DNA of 64,000 nt from Scylla paramamosain (lineage: Eukaryota > Arthropoda > Malacostraca > Decapoda > Portunidae): contig NC_087161.1 in assembly GCF_035594125.1 (NCBI RefSeq), positions 8,541,001 through 8,605,000 on the forward strand, read 5' to 3'. Below, one piece after another: positions 52,150 to 61,946 of this stretch. Position numbers and translations under genes: made by a program. How positions within the stretch are numbered: the first letter of the stretch is position 1; every line of letters begins with the position of its first letter. Below the pieces are notes generated by a model that saw only the letters and a list, made by a program, of their open reading frames with translations, did no database searches and was not told the origin of the DNA.

Positions 52150-53043
52150 GGCACCTAGGCGGGTTTGTAAAGTCGCAGCTGATTGGTTACAACGCTCTCT
52201 CGCATGTAGGGGAGACCATGGCAAGTTGGCTACAGCGGTAAGTTGGCACATTTGAAGTAATTCCACTATTTACCGCTTGATACGCTGCTACTCACACTAA
52301 CTAATCATCTCGTGGAGAAAAGTAAAATTTTGATGCTGGTAAATAAATTTTCTCACTTTTATTATTAGTTGAAACATGCATTTAGTTATAGATGAGTGAT
52401 ATTCATTTTAACCGTAATTTGTCCTAGGAATCAAGGATTTTGACCTTGAAACAGATCATGATAGGTTTCTTAATCTATATGAAAATCGTTTTTTTAGATT
52501 AGTGGTATGGATGAGATAAGCTGGCACAAAGAAAGTGGGGGAAATTGGTACAGTACTAACTATATATGAAAAAAAAAAAGAAAAAAAATTGGCCTATTTA
52601 TTATCAATCTATTTTCAGTAAGAAAAAAAATTCCGTTGTTTGAACCGAATCTTTATGAAATTTTGTTTTAAAGACATTCCGTATATAAACTTACAATTAC
52701 ATACATTTAATTTGCTATTTATATGTGATGTACTAACTTACCCGTCATATAGGATATGTTGGCACATTTATTTTTTCTAAGTAATGCAGAGCTTTAGTTT
52801 GGAAAGAAAACCATATTTCTATTTCACGAAAAGTAAGATGAATGTTTATATTTTTCAATGAAAGCATTAACAAATAAAAATTATTTGAAGTTTTTCTTCC
52901 GTCACTGAGAACGTAAAAAGTGTGCCAACTAGTCCACGGTCTCCCTTATTCACGTCAGACCACATCTTGTGAGTGAGGCATATTTCTATATCATATGCCA
53001 TAGCTCACTTAATATACAGGTAGCCAGTTTTGGCTGACGCCAT
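52150..53043 (-). repeat. Repeat R copy 1, left part, split by a MITE
   Basis: Reading the minus strand, 53,043-52,949 (with CCAAAACTGGCTA, TATGGCATAT, GGTCTGACGTGA) and then 52,206-52,150 (GCTGCGA.TTTACAAAC.CGCC) match 59,963-60,115 in order. Between them lies the 738-bp MITE. The rest of this copy continues beyond Gypsy-2 at 58,952-58,995. The nature of the repeat is unknown; no coding motif. Confidence 0.8.
52209..52946. mobile_element. 738-bp MITE with TA target duplication
   Basis: The left end GGGGAGACCATGGCAAGTTG and the right end, read inward, AGGGAGACCGTGGACTAGTT form imperfect inverted repeats, each flanked outside by TA (52,207-52,208; 52,947-52,948). GTTGGCACA-type motifs recur internally and at both ends. 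It contains no transposase. The empty site exists in repeat R copy 2 near 60,064. A TA duplication suggests Tc1/mariner/pogo-type mobilisation. Confidence 0.75.
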
Positions 53044-53466
53044 TGTAGCAAATAATCTAGTCAGCCATAGAAACATCCCATTTTCTCTCATATTCAGGGT
53101 ACACTAAAGCTTACGCGCTTCTCAGAACCAGTAATATGTAAACACAAGTCACCGCTCCAAGCACTCCGTTTTCTCTTATATGTTTTCAGCCTCCCGTTCT
53201 CTTTCTACTGCACAGATTTTTCGTCTTTCATCTCTTCTTCCTCATTTTTTATACATACACATTCTGTGCACGCTTTTCGACACATACGTTACACGTCTTT
53301 TCTATACATCATATTACTCCTTTCTTCACACAGACATACACACACACATTCACTCTTTTTGTTCATATCTTTATGTAAATCATTTTTTATGTTCAGTATT
53401 TCTTGTGTACATGTTCATGTTTTTGTTAAATAAAGGAGAGAGAGTTTAACCAGTCTAACAAGTGGC

Positions 53467-53474
53467 TATAAATA
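53467..53474 (+). promoter_or_regulatory. Gypsy-2 LTR TATA box candidate
   Basis: TATAAATA, placing a start site near 53,495-53,500 at the first 59-bp repeat. The AATAAA lies upstream of it, so the polyadenylation signal actually used may be different. Inference from sequence only. Confidence 0.5.
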
Positions 53475-53496
53475 CAACCTTAGCTGGTGAACAAAA

Positions 53497-53624
53497 GAGT
53501 TAAGAGATTAAAGGACTTGCAACTGCTGACGGTTACCTGTCGGTTTTCTCTTCTCTATCTCTGGCGAGTTAAGAGATTAAAGGACTTGCAACTGCTGACG
53601 GTTACCTGTCGGTTTTCTCTTCTC
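53497..53624 (+). repeat. 59-bp direct repeat within the Gypsy-2 LTR
   Basis: Two copies with a 69-bp period beginning GAGTTAAGAGATTAAAGGAC. Also present in the 3' LTR at 58,787-58,914. Confidence 0.95.
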
Positions 53625-53659
53625 ACATTCCTGGCGGCTTCCACCTAGATCACTAGAAA

Positions 53660-53676
53660 TGGTGACTCGGAGTTAG
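53660..53676 (+). promoter_or_regulatory. Gypsy-2 primer-binding site
   Basis: TGGTGACTCGGAGTTAG begins two bases after the LTR. The first seven bases match the tRNA-Trp site known for CsRn1-like elements, but the rest does not, so the primer tRNA is not settled. Confidence 0.6.
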
Positions 53677-54511
53677 ACCGTAGTGGCCAGCTCCACCAAT
53701 GCTGTGTCCCAGGTTCTTTAGCACTATAGCGTCGCCACAGCTATAGGTACCTCGCCCAGGTCAGCCCCCGCCTGACACGGACCACCACGGCCAAACCGCC
53801 ACCCAGCCTGGCCCAGCCGTGACCCACCGACGCCACCCAACCCGGCCAGCCGCCACGTGACACACACACACCGTCACCCAGCCCGGCAACCGTGGTCACC
53901 GCCGCTGCCTCACCAGTCACCAGCCACCCTCTCTCCCAGCTGTGACTCACCACGCCTCGCCAGCCACCCAGGCCACTGAGGCCACGCTCACCTGCCGCCT
54001 CACCACCGCCACCAGGTCCTTCCCTCTCCTGCTGCCTGCCGTGACCCACCGCGCCAACTCCACCTGCTGCCCAGCCTCCATCACCACCACAGCAGCAGCA
54101 ACACCTCTCCGGCTCACCACGCACGGTCACCGCCACCCGGCCGTGACCCCACTGGCCCTGATTTCGCTTCTCTACAACAGGGCGGCGCCCCCTGCACCGG
54201 TACTCCCGTCTTCCGCTCGACAACAGGGCGGCGTTCCCTGCAACGTTCCCCCACCAAAGTGTTAGTGCTCCCGACCGTCCCTCCCCTCTCCCCCGTCGTC
54301 CACCCTCCCCCTGTGTGTGTTAACCCCTGCCCCTAGAAAACTCCCTAGTGTGCATCAGCGCGTACCAACCCCCGTGTGCCAGACACCAACACCTACACAT
54401 ACACGCACTCACACACACACACACACAGACTACACACTTCGTTCACGGCAGTGCGTTCCAAGCCGTAAGTGCGAGTGCGGTAAAGTACGTGCCTAGGACC
54501 ATCACTGCACA
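53677..54511 (+). other. Gypsy-2 leader, C-rich
   Basis: About 835 bp of untranslated C/A-rich leader with a short CA tract (54,411-54,428). Open frames on both strands reflect its scarcity of stop codons; none has a motif. Confidence 0.75.
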
Positions 54512-55252
54512 GTGGCGCCCAGCAGGCGTCCCTTGCCACCTCTCACTGGCACCTGGCGCCGGAGGAGCCCGCGCCTCGCCGACAGGCGTCACTACACCCT
54601 GCTCCACGACTCGCATAACAAGCCACCAGGCCCCATCGCACGCCAGCAACAAGAAACGGCCATGGCTCCACCGGACACCGCCTCCCCAGCTCCCCCCTTC
54701 AGGGCTCCAGCCTTCAACAGCCACGACCCCAACATGTGGTTTACCATCTTGGAGCTGAACTTCAAGGCAAACAACATCACTGAGGCCTTGAAACAGTTCA
54801 CTCACGCCTGCACTCTCCTGCCACCCGAGGTCCTCTTGCAAGTCTCTGACGCCATCGCGAAAGCCCCCTCTTCGGACAATCCCTACGACGACCTCAGGCA
54901 AGCCGTCCTCAAACGCCTTGCGCCAGACCTCGCGCAGCTGGCTGACGACTATATGTCGACAGTTCCGTCGGCAACGCCACCGTCTTCAGTCGCCACTGTC
55001 ACTAACACAGCAGACGTCCAGCAACTCACCCACATTGTGTCGCAGCTGGCCCTGCAGGTCAGCGCGATGCAGGAACGACTAAATACCCGCCAGCGTCGCC
55101 GCCCACCGTCACCTCGACGCCCTCGCTACCGCTCTCGGTCGCGTAGCACTACACGCACCCCGGGCGTCTGCTACTACCACAGCAGGTTCGGTAGCGAGGC
55201 CATTAAGTGCACCCAACCCTGCACTTACAACACCACCCCGGCGTCAAACTAA
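54512..55252 (+). CDS. gag: Gypsy-2 Gag with CHCC knuckle
   Basis: 246 codons, intact. A Pro/Arg-rich start leads into a capsid-like core at about residues 65-145 ([46 protein letters not shown]), the conserved Gag of Mag/CsRn1-group Gypsy elements. A Gln-rich helix and a strongly basic Arg/Ser tract follow. The C-terminus has [18 protein letters not shown], spaced C-x2-H-x9-C-x3-C, the CHCC motif known from CsRn1. Translation may start at 54,512 or at the second Met, 54,662. It overlaps pol by 46 nt in the -1 frame. Confidence 0.92.
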   Translation: MAPSRRPLPPLTGTWRRRSPRLADRRHYTLLHDSHNKPPGPIARQQQETAMAPPDTASPAPPFRAPAFNSHDPNMWFTILELNFKANNITEALKQFTHACTLLPPEVLLQVSDAIAKAPSSDNPYDDLRQAVLKRLAPDLAQLADDYMSTVPSATPPSSVATVTNTADVQQLTHIVSQLALQVSAMQERLNTRQRRRPPSPRRPRYRSRSRSTTRTPGVCYYHSRFGSEAIKCTQPCTYNTTPASN

Positions 55253-58200
55253 ACGGGCGGACGTTCACGGCGCGTACGATCCGCCAGCCCAAGTCACAGC
55301 TACTTCACGTCTACGACCGACGCACCGGAATTAAGTTCCTCGTCGACACCGGCGCTGAGGTCAGTGTCCTGCCTGCCACAGACAGCCAGAAGAGGTTGCC
55401 TGTAACCACGCACCTCTATGCAGCCAACGCCTCGAAAATCCCTGTGTACGCGCGGCAGACACTACACCTCGAACTCAACCTCCGCCGCTCCTTCGATTGG
55501 ACCTTTTACGTGGCAGCTGTGACCCAACCCATCCTAGGCGCCGATTTCCTACGCCACCACGACCTCCTAGTCGACTTGAAGCACGGCACGCTGCTGGATC
55601 GTCTCACTTCCCTGCGGACCCGTGGCCGAACGGCACCTGGCGAGAGCACCGGAATCTCCGCAGTCTGCCGAGATAACCCCTTCGCCGCCATCCTCAAGGG
55701 TTTCCCAACACTAACACAGCCATACTCAGCCACGCAGCCAGTGAAACATCACGTCCTGCACTACATAGAGACCACCGGACCACCTGTTTTCGCCAAGGCT
55801 CGTCGCTTAGCACCAGAACGCTACAAACAGGTCAGGGCCGAGTTTGAGTCTCTGATGCAGCAAGGCATCATCCGCCCAAGCTCCAGCAACTGGTCGTCTG
55901 CGCTTCACGTCGTCCCCAAGAAAAACGGTGACATACGCCCTTGCGGGGACTACAGAGCCCTAAACTCCCGCACCGAGATGGACAGGTATCCAGTGCCTAA
56001 CATTCAGGAGTTTTCCTCACAAATGCACGGCTCTACAATTTTCTCCATGATCGACCTCGTAAAGGCCTTCCATCAGATCCCCATCAACCCCGAGGACATC
56101 CCGAAGACGGCCATAATCACGCCCTTCGGACTATATGAATACACTAGGATGCCCTTCGGTCTCAAGAACGCTGCTCAAACATTCCAGCGCTTCATGGACG
56201 AAGTTTTGCGAGGACTGCAGTTCTGCTTCACTTACGTCGATGACATTCTTGTTGCCAGCCCAGACGACGCTGCTCATCGCCAACACCTCGAGCAAGTCTT
56301 CACTCGTCTGAAGGACTACGGCATCCAGGTCAACGCCGACAAGTCCGTGTTCGGCGTGCCTTCAGTCGACTTCCTCAGCCACACTGTGTCCTCCTCAGGC
56401 TTCACCCCAACTGCAAGTCGCTGTACTGCCATCCAGAATTTCCCGAAGCCCACAACTCAGCGCCAGTTGAAGCAGTTCCTCGGGATGCTGAACTATTACA
56501 ACAGGTTCATTCCCCGATGCGCGCTCCTCCTCCAGCCTCTCTACGCCTTAGTGAAGCCAGCCAAACGAGGCCAGTCCGTCACCCTTGCCTGGACGCCCGC
56601 AGCTGAGGACGCTTTCCTCGCTGCCCGGAAGGCGCTCACATCCACAGCGCTCAGTTTCCCTGCCCCAGACGCCCCTACTTCCATCGCCACGGACGCCTCC
56701 GACACCGGAGTTGGAGCAGTGCTACAGCAGCACATCGACGGTGCCTGGAAACCCGTCGCCTTCTTCTCCAAGAAACTCAACACTGCCGAGAAGAAGTACA
56801 GCGCCTTCGACAAAGAGCTCCTCGCCATCTACAAGGCATTGAAGCACTTCCAGTACTTTGTCGAAGGACGTCAGTTTCATATCTACACTGACCACAAGCC
56901 GCTGACGAGCACCTTTATCAAGAACAAGTCATCCTACTCACCACGTCAACTGCGCCACGTAGACTTCATCTCTCAGTTCACCACGGACCTCCGTTACGTG
57001 AAAGGTGAAGATAACGCCCCAGCCGATGCCCTGTCACGCAACATCTGTGCCACATCTACCTCTCTCATCGATTACGCCGCCATTGCTGCCGATCAGGCCG
57101 ACGACGCCGAGCTGCAGCAACTAAAGGAAAGCACCGCACTACAGATGAAGAGAGTACAGCTACCAGGCACTCAAGTGCACATCTACGCTGACGTCTCGAC
57201 CAACACCGTCAGACCATACCTGCCTCAACGGCACAGGTATCCACTCTTCCGTCAGCTGCACGACCTCTCACATCCTGGCATCAGAGCTTCACAACACATG
57301 ATGACGTCCCGATTCATCTGGACCGCCATCAACAAGGACGTGAGAGACTGGACACGTAGGTGCACCACCTGTCAGGCCTCCAAGGTGACGCGGCACACAC
57401 GCTCCCCTACAGCCACCTTCACGCCAGTCTCCGCACGCTTCGAACACGTCCATATCGACCTTGTTGGCCCTCTTCCTCACTCCGACGGCTACCGCTACAT
57501 CCTCACCTGTGTCGACCGCTTCACTCGCTGGCCAGAAGCTGCACCACTGACTGACATCTCCACTGACACCGTTGCACGTGCCTTTATCAGCACGTGGATC
57601 TCACGCTTCGGTGTTCCTGTCAGCCTCACTTCTGACCGCGGCGGCCAGTTTGAGTCCAGTGTCTGGAACAAACTGATGACACTACTCGGCATTCGACGGT
57701 ACAGGACTGCCAGCTACCATCCTCAGGCCAACGCTACAGTGGAACGTTTCCACCGCCAGCTGAAGTCGTCACTGATGGCTTCCAGCGACCAACGCGAGAA
57801 GTGGAACGCCACCTTACCCCTCGTCCTCCTCGGCATCCGGACGTCCCTCAAGCAGGACCTTCACCACTCCTCTGCCGAGCTCGTATACGGCACCACTCTT
57901 CGACTCCCTGGCGAGCTCCTTACCAGCTCACCCGACGCCGGCCCCTGCAGCGTCCAAGACTTCGCCAGCAGTCTTAAGGAGTCGATGAGAAGCCTGCAGC
58001 CAGTGCAACCTCGCACGCACCCCGCCAAGACCTTCGTCAGCCAGGACCTCGAAGACTGCACACACGTCTTCGTCAGGGTTGACGCTGTCCGTAAACCACT
58101 ACAGCGCCCCTACGAAGGCCCCTTCGAGGTCCTCCGCAGGACGAGGAAAAACATCACCATCAACAGAAACGGCTCTTCTGACGTCATAGCCATAGACCGA

Positions 58201-58338
58201 GTCAAGCCCGCCTACATCCTGCACACCCCGACGGCACCTCACGACCCGACATCGCCGGCCACGCCTTCAGCACCACGCGCCACGGCTAAGCAGCACGTAT
58301 CGTTCGTCGTGCCTCCTCACTCGGGGGAAGTTATGTAG
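55207..58338 (+). CDS. pol: Gypsy-2 Pol: protease-RT-RNase H-integrase, intact
   Basis: 1,043 codons with no internal stop. The frame opens after TAA 55,204-55,206 and lacks an early ATG, so it needs a frameshift from gag within 55,207-55,252. Protease: [13 protein letters not shown] (about 45-57) and [63 protein letters not shown] (YVDD). RNase [46 protein letters not shown]. Integrase: [11 protein letters not shown] with [41 protein letters not shown] and a C-terminal [11 protein letters not shown] (GPF type). All catalytic residues I looked for are present. The stop lies five bases into the 3' LTR. Confidence 0.96.
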   Translation: MHPTLHLQHHPGVKLNGRTFTARTIRQPKSQLLHVYDRRTGIKFLVDTGAEVSVLPATDSQKRLPVTTHLYAANASKIPVYARQTLHLELNLRRSFDWTFYVAAVTQPILGADFLRHHDLLVDLKHGTLLDRLTSLRTRGRTAPGESTGISAVCRDNPFAAILKGFPTLTQPYSATQPVKHHVLHYIETTGPPVFAKARRLAPERYKQVRAEFESLMQQGIIRPSSSNWSSALHVVPKKNGDIRPCGDYRALNSRTEMDRYPVPNIQEFSSQMHGSTIFSMIDLVKAFHQIPINPEDIPKTAIITPFGLYEYTRMPFGLKNAAQTFQRFMDEVLRGLQFCFTYVDDILVASPDDAAHRQHLEQVFTRLKDYGIQVNADKSVFGVPSVDFLSHTVSSSGFTPTASRCTAIQNFPKPTTQRQLKQFLGMLNYYNRFIPRCALLLQPLYALVKPAKRGQSVTLAWTPAAEDAFLAARKALTSTALSFPAPDAPTSIATDASDTGVGAVLQQHIDGAWKPVAFFSKKLNTAEKKYSAFDKELLAIYKALKHFQYFVEGRQFHIYTDHKPLTSTFIKNKSSYSPRQLRHVDFISQFTTDLRYVKGEDNAPADALSRNICATSTSLIDYAAIAADQADDAELQQLKESTALQMKRVQLPGTQVHIYADVSTNTVRPYLPQRHRYPLFRQLHDLSHPGIRASQHMMTSRFIWTAINKDVRDWTRRCTTCQASKVTRHTRSPTATFTPVSARFEHVHIDLVGPLPHSDGYRYILTCVDRFTRWPEAAPLTDISTDTVARAFISTWISRFGVPVSLTSDRGGQFESSVWNKLMTLLGIRRYRTASYHPQANATVERFHRQLKSSLMASSDQREKWNATLPLVLLGIRTSLKQDLHHSSAELVYGTTLRLPGELLTSSPDAGPCSVQDFASSLKESMRSLQPVQPRTHPAKTFVSQDLEDCTHVFVRVDAVRKPLQRPYEGPFEVLRRTRKNITINRNGSSDVIAIDRVKPAYILHTPTAPHDPTSPATPSAPRATAKQHVSFVVPPHSGEVM
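58320..58333 (+). promoter_or_regulatory. Gypsy-2 polypurine tract
   Basis: CGGGGGAAG within the pol 3' end, directly upstream of the 3' LTR. It would prime plus-strand DNA synthesis. Confidence 0.7.
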
Positions 58339-58947
58339 CAAATAATCTAGTCAGCCATAGAAACATCCCATTTTCTCTCATATTCAGGGTACACTAAAGC
58401 TTACGCGCTTCTCAGAACCAGTAATATGTAAACACAAGTCACCGCTCCAAGCACTCCGTTTTCTCTTATATGTTTTCAGCCTCCCGTTCTCTTTCTACTG
58501 CACAGATTTTTCGTCTTTCATCTCTTCTTCCTCATTTTTTATACATACACATTCTGTGCACGCTTTTCGACACATACGTTACACGTCTTTTCTATACATC
58601 ATATTACTCCTTTCTTCACACAGACATACACACACACATTCACTCTTTTTGTTCATATCTTTATGTAAATCATTTTTTATGTTCAGTATTTCTTGTGTAC
58701 ATGTTCATGTTTTTGTTAAATAAAGGAGAGAGAGTTTAACCAGTCTAACAAGTGGCTATAAATACAACCTTAGCTGGTGAACAAAAGAGTTAAGAGATTA
58801 AAGGACTTGCAACTGCTGACGGTTACCTGTCGGTTTTCTCTTCTCTATCTCTGGCGAGTTAAGAGATTAAAGGACTTGCAACTGCTGACGGTTACCTGTC
58901 GGTTTTCTCTTCTCACATTCCTGGCGGCTTCCACCTAGATCACTAGA
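58334..58947 (+). repeat. Gypsy-2 3' LTR
   Basis: 614 bp, no difference from the 5' LTR detected by reading. Followed by CCAT, the target duplication. Confidence 0.95.
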
Positions 58948-58951
58948 CCAT

Positions 58952-58995
58952 CAAACTCAACAGTGACAGGAGAATCAAGATGTATTGTAAAAACT
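58952..58995 (-). repeat. Repeat R copy 1, right remainder beyond Gypsy-2
   Basis: Reverse complement matches 59,920-59,966 (TACAATA.ATCTTGATT, GTCACTG.TGAGT.TGATGG), completing the repeat interrupted by Gypsy-2. Confidence 0.8.
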
Positions 58996-59008
58996 AGACA
59001 AAGCAAAA

Positions 59009-59027
59009 TAATAATAATAATAATAAC

Positions 59028-59064
<37 letters not shown>

Positions 59065-59103
59065 GTAATAATAATAATAAATTAATAAATAAATAAATAA
59101 ATA
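59009..59103. repeat. (AAT)n and (AAAT)n microsatellite
   Basis: About 24 AAT units with few interruptions, then AAAT repeats. Confidence 0.96.
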
Positions 59104-59561
59104 AGTAAAATAGATATTACGATAAGTTGTTCATTGAATAATGAAATATATTATTACATTACATACGAAAAATTCAGCTTTCATTGGTACTATTCAGACT
59201 TGTAATAAAAGTTTGTTAAAGGGAAGTGTACTAGAACAGCTTCCATTATATGAAATACCTTTGCATTTTTAAAGGAAAGTTATTTATTTTCTTTGTACAG
59301 TTCTTTTGGTAGACCTTTTTTTTCTTACATAGATCTAAACATAGCCCAGTCTCCCTAACCAAATTAGACGTTAAAGAGGATTGGAGCAATTGTTTATTTC
59401 TTTATAACATTACAATACTGTGGAAGAAAAAAAATAATGAGATAAGGAAATAAAAAAAAAAAAATACAAATTGAAAAAGATCATTCGTAAGATATAACAC
59501 AATGCTGATCATTAGTCAGTCTATAGTTTTAGGTAAATTTATTTTATCCTGCTTAACTTTG
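59104..59561. other. Unassigned AT-rich sequence
   Basis: No gene seen on either strand. Confidence 0.3.
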
Positions 59562-59625
59562 TGGGGCGGTACTTATAAAAACGTCAACGAATAATATCAT
59601 GACGTTTTTTATAAGTACCGTCCCA
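59562..59625. repeat. Long near-perfect hairpin
   Basis: The left arm 59,562-59,586 (CGGTACTTATAAAAACGTCA) pairs with the right arm 59,600-59,625 (TGACGTTTTTTATAAGTACC). There is one bulged base and one mismatch, around a 13-nt loop. It could be a snap-back repeat, the centre of a MITE, or an RNA hairpin. Confidence 0.8.
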
Positions 59626-59917
59626 CTTGTTTAGTGATTATCTTTGTTCTGCCCCACACGCCACACAGTGTATCGCTTCGCTGTGAGGGTTGCTATAAAT
59701 GTTACTATAAATGACTCTGTATTTTTATTATGTGGAGATTTATCTGTATTCTGATCACAATATCATACTCATGAGGTTTTCCTACTTTATGCAATAATAA
59801 ATTTCAACATTTAATGGACAACTCTTGAAAATAGCGAGCATAAATAAAATATGTTATAAGCGTTTCTTGTTTTTTAATACTTTCACAGTTCATTTCGTCA
59901 TAATACCATTTTCTTTT
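59626..59917. other. Unassigned AT-rich sequence
   Basis: No gene seen. Confidence 0.3.
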
Positions 59918-60125
59918 TGTTTTGTTTTACAATATATCTTGATTTTAGTCACTGCTGAGTCTGATGGTGCTAACCAAAACTGGCTATCCGGTATGAAGTG
60001 AGGTATGGCATATAGTATAGAAACATGTCTCACTGGAGCTTGCAATATGCGGTCTGACGTGAGTGATTGCGAGGGAGTGGTGCAACTAATAAGCTGCGAC
60101 CTTACAAACTCGCCCAGGCGCACGA
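59918..60125 (+). repeat. Repeat R copy 2, uninterrupted
   Basis: About 210 bp matching, in inverted orientation, the segments 58,995-58,952, 53,043-52,949 and 52,206-52,150 joined in order. It lacks both Gypsy-2 and the MITE. No coding motif; family unknown. Confidence 0.8.
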
Positions 60126-60597
60126 ATCTTAAAGGAACTAACTATATTGGGTAAAAAACATGGTCTATTTAAAAATGTGCTATTTCGGATTCAAAATCCT
60201 TTTAGAACCATCTCCACCGTGTTTATTTTTCCGCGCGCGACATTCGGCGCGTTTAAACTTCATTTAAGGATCCAGTGGCGTGACCCACGAGAGGGGCTTG
60301 GCAGCTGGTGGACCCTATACACTCATATTATCAGGCTTGTTTTCACCTGAATACGGGCAGCACAGGGTTCCTTTTTTTATTGAACTATCATGTGGTATCT
60401 GTCAAGTAGCGTAGCGGCAGGGAGAGCGGAAGGATTCGGATTCCGAAGGAAGTCCTCAGTGCCAATGGCCTAGAAGCCTCTAAGGAAAGTGGTAGTGTAT
60501 CTTACCGGGGTTTTTTTTTTTTCTTCATTTTTGCTAATCATACGTCCTGCTATGGTTTCCAGAATGGATTAAAAGAAGAAATGATTGAGTTAGTTTT
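60126..60597. other. Unassigned, no gene seen
   Basis: Mixed sequence with a T tract near 60,510-60,522. No tRNA or protein motif recognised. Confidence 0.3.
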
Positions 60598-61480
60598 TGG
60601 GGCCGCAACATTGCGATCATATGGCGCCGCTACAAAACTTTAAAAACATTACAGGCTAAAATAGTGATATTAAAAACAAAAGTGTGGTATGATTATTTTC
60701 TTTTAATCACTAAATGAACTAAAATTAAACTAAAATGAAATGAGATGAAGTAAAAAAAACAAAACAAAAAAAAAAAATAATGAATTTAAAATGAGGGGAT
60801 GCTGATCCCACTGACTCAGAACCGTGCGTCTGGCGTGGTTTCCTTCGTACCCAAGCCACTGACCTCACTGATCCAGATACCTGGCGTTGTTCGTTATGTG
60901 CCCAAGACACTGACCCCACCGACCCAGGCCCCAAGACAACAGCGTTGTTCGTTACGTGTCTTTCTCACTTGACTCAAGGTTTTCTCCCAGCGCAAGGATT
61001 GACTGATTTATTTATGTTGTTGCGCCACAACATCGCGGTCATATGGCGCCGCTACGAAATTTTAAAAGCAACAAAGATTGCTGGTTGAAATATTAATATA
61101 AAAACAAAGTTATGGAATGGTTAAAATATTAAAAAAATCACAAAAAAAAACCTGAAAAAGGAAATGAGAGGATTGGTATGTTAATGTGCTAATTAATTAA
61201 ATTTAATTTAATTTAATTTAAAGTGAGGAACTACTGACCCCAATGACCCAGACCACTGTGTCTGGCGTTGTTTGTTCCATACCCAAGACACTGATCCGAC
61301 TAACCCAGATATCTGGCGTTCGTTACATGCCCAAGACACTGACCCCACAAACCAAAATATCTGGCGATGTTCGTTACATGCCCAAGACACTGATCCCACT
61401 GACCAAGGCCCCAAGATCCAGCATTGTTCATTACGTGTCTTCCTCACTTGCCTCCATGTTCTCCAAGCGCAAGGATGAAG
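60598..61480. repeat. Two tandem 420-450-bp units with an internal minisatellite
   Basis: The landmark CATATGGCGCCGCTAC occurs at 60,618 and 61,038, each followed by the same AT-rich stretch. Then comes an array of roughly 50-57-bp subunits of the type CCCAAGACACTGACCCCAC...TCTGGCGTTGTTCGTTAC. The first unit has about three subunits and the second four to five, and each array closes with CTTGCCTC/CTTGACTC and AGCGCAAGGAT. Frames over it are repeat peptides without motifs. Confidence 0.85.
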
Positions 61481-61559
61481 TTCTGCCTAATACTGTATTA
61501 CTCGTAAAATAGTTAAAAGAAAAATTAAAAGGTAATATATAAATTTGTTCAAAAGACCA

Positions 61560-61946
61560 CCTTTCTTCACAAATATAAGAACTTCATGTCCCGAGGAGAT
61601 ATATATCTTCATGTAAGTATCAGCGACATTTAGATAATCTCATCCTCATCAAGGCAACGGAAAAGATATCGCTCCCGCAGCTCCGCCAGACTGGGACACT
61701 CCTCGAGAAAGTGTTGCACTGGAGAGGAACAAAGCAGACATCACAAAAATGTCTTTCCTGGGACATGGGCTAACAGTGAGTGAGACGTGTGTGACCTGTC
61801 CGGAGACGGGCTAGTGCGGTCTCTGAGTTGCGCTCCTGCACATGGACATATGTCCTTGTACGGAAAGTTACAGAAGTTATCTCACGCATCTTAGTGGTGG
61901 CAACCAAATGCTCCCACTTGCCCTGCTAACTGGCAAGAAGTGCATC
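61560..61946 (-). mobile_element. LINE E 3' fragment (C-terminal domain)
   Basis: The right half (61,795-61,946) matches 31,665-31,815 of LINE E. Minus-strand reading gives YVHVQERNSETALARLRTGH, then CDVCFVPLQCN, the Cys-rich end of jockey ORF2 after RNase H, frameshifted. It ends abruptly at 61,946, where LINE B copy 9 starts. Confidence 0.78.

Larger units (their letters stand above)
53044..53657 (+). repeat. Gypsy-2 5' LTR
   Basis: It starts TGTAGCAAATAATC; the shared sequence ends at ATCACTAGA. It carries AATAAA at 53,429-53,434, a TATA box TATAAATA at 53,467-53,474 and a 59-bp direct repeat (53,497-53,555 and 53,566-53,624) just downstream of the TATA box. An 89-codon frame inside it (53,180-53,449) recurs in the other LTR and is probably not a gene. 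Confidence 0.95.
53044..58947 (+). mobile_element. Gypsy-2, intact young LTR retrotransposon (CsRn1-like)
   Basis: 5,904 bp with two 614-bp LTRs that I read as identical, a primer site, open gag and open pol. It is flanked by CCAT (53,040-53,043 and 58,948-58,951). The copy of the target repeat at 59.9 kb shows the unoccupied site. No env. The CHCC gag motif fits the CsRn1/Kabuki clade of Gypsy elements. Body and codons are GC-rich, unlike surrounding DNA. With all frames open and no LTR divergence, it inserted very recently. Confidence 0.95.

Noticed and set aside
53180..53449. 89-codon frame repeated at 58,470-58,739
   Set aside because: It lies wholly within the LTR U3 region, has no motif, and is duplicated only because the LTRs are.
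53741..54223. 160-codon minus-strand frame in the Gypsy-2 leader
   Set aside because: Gly/Arg-rich product of a C-rich strand with few stops; no motif.
54443..54901. 152-codon minus-strand frame opposite gag
   Set aside because: Antisense shadow of the intact Gypsy-2 gag.
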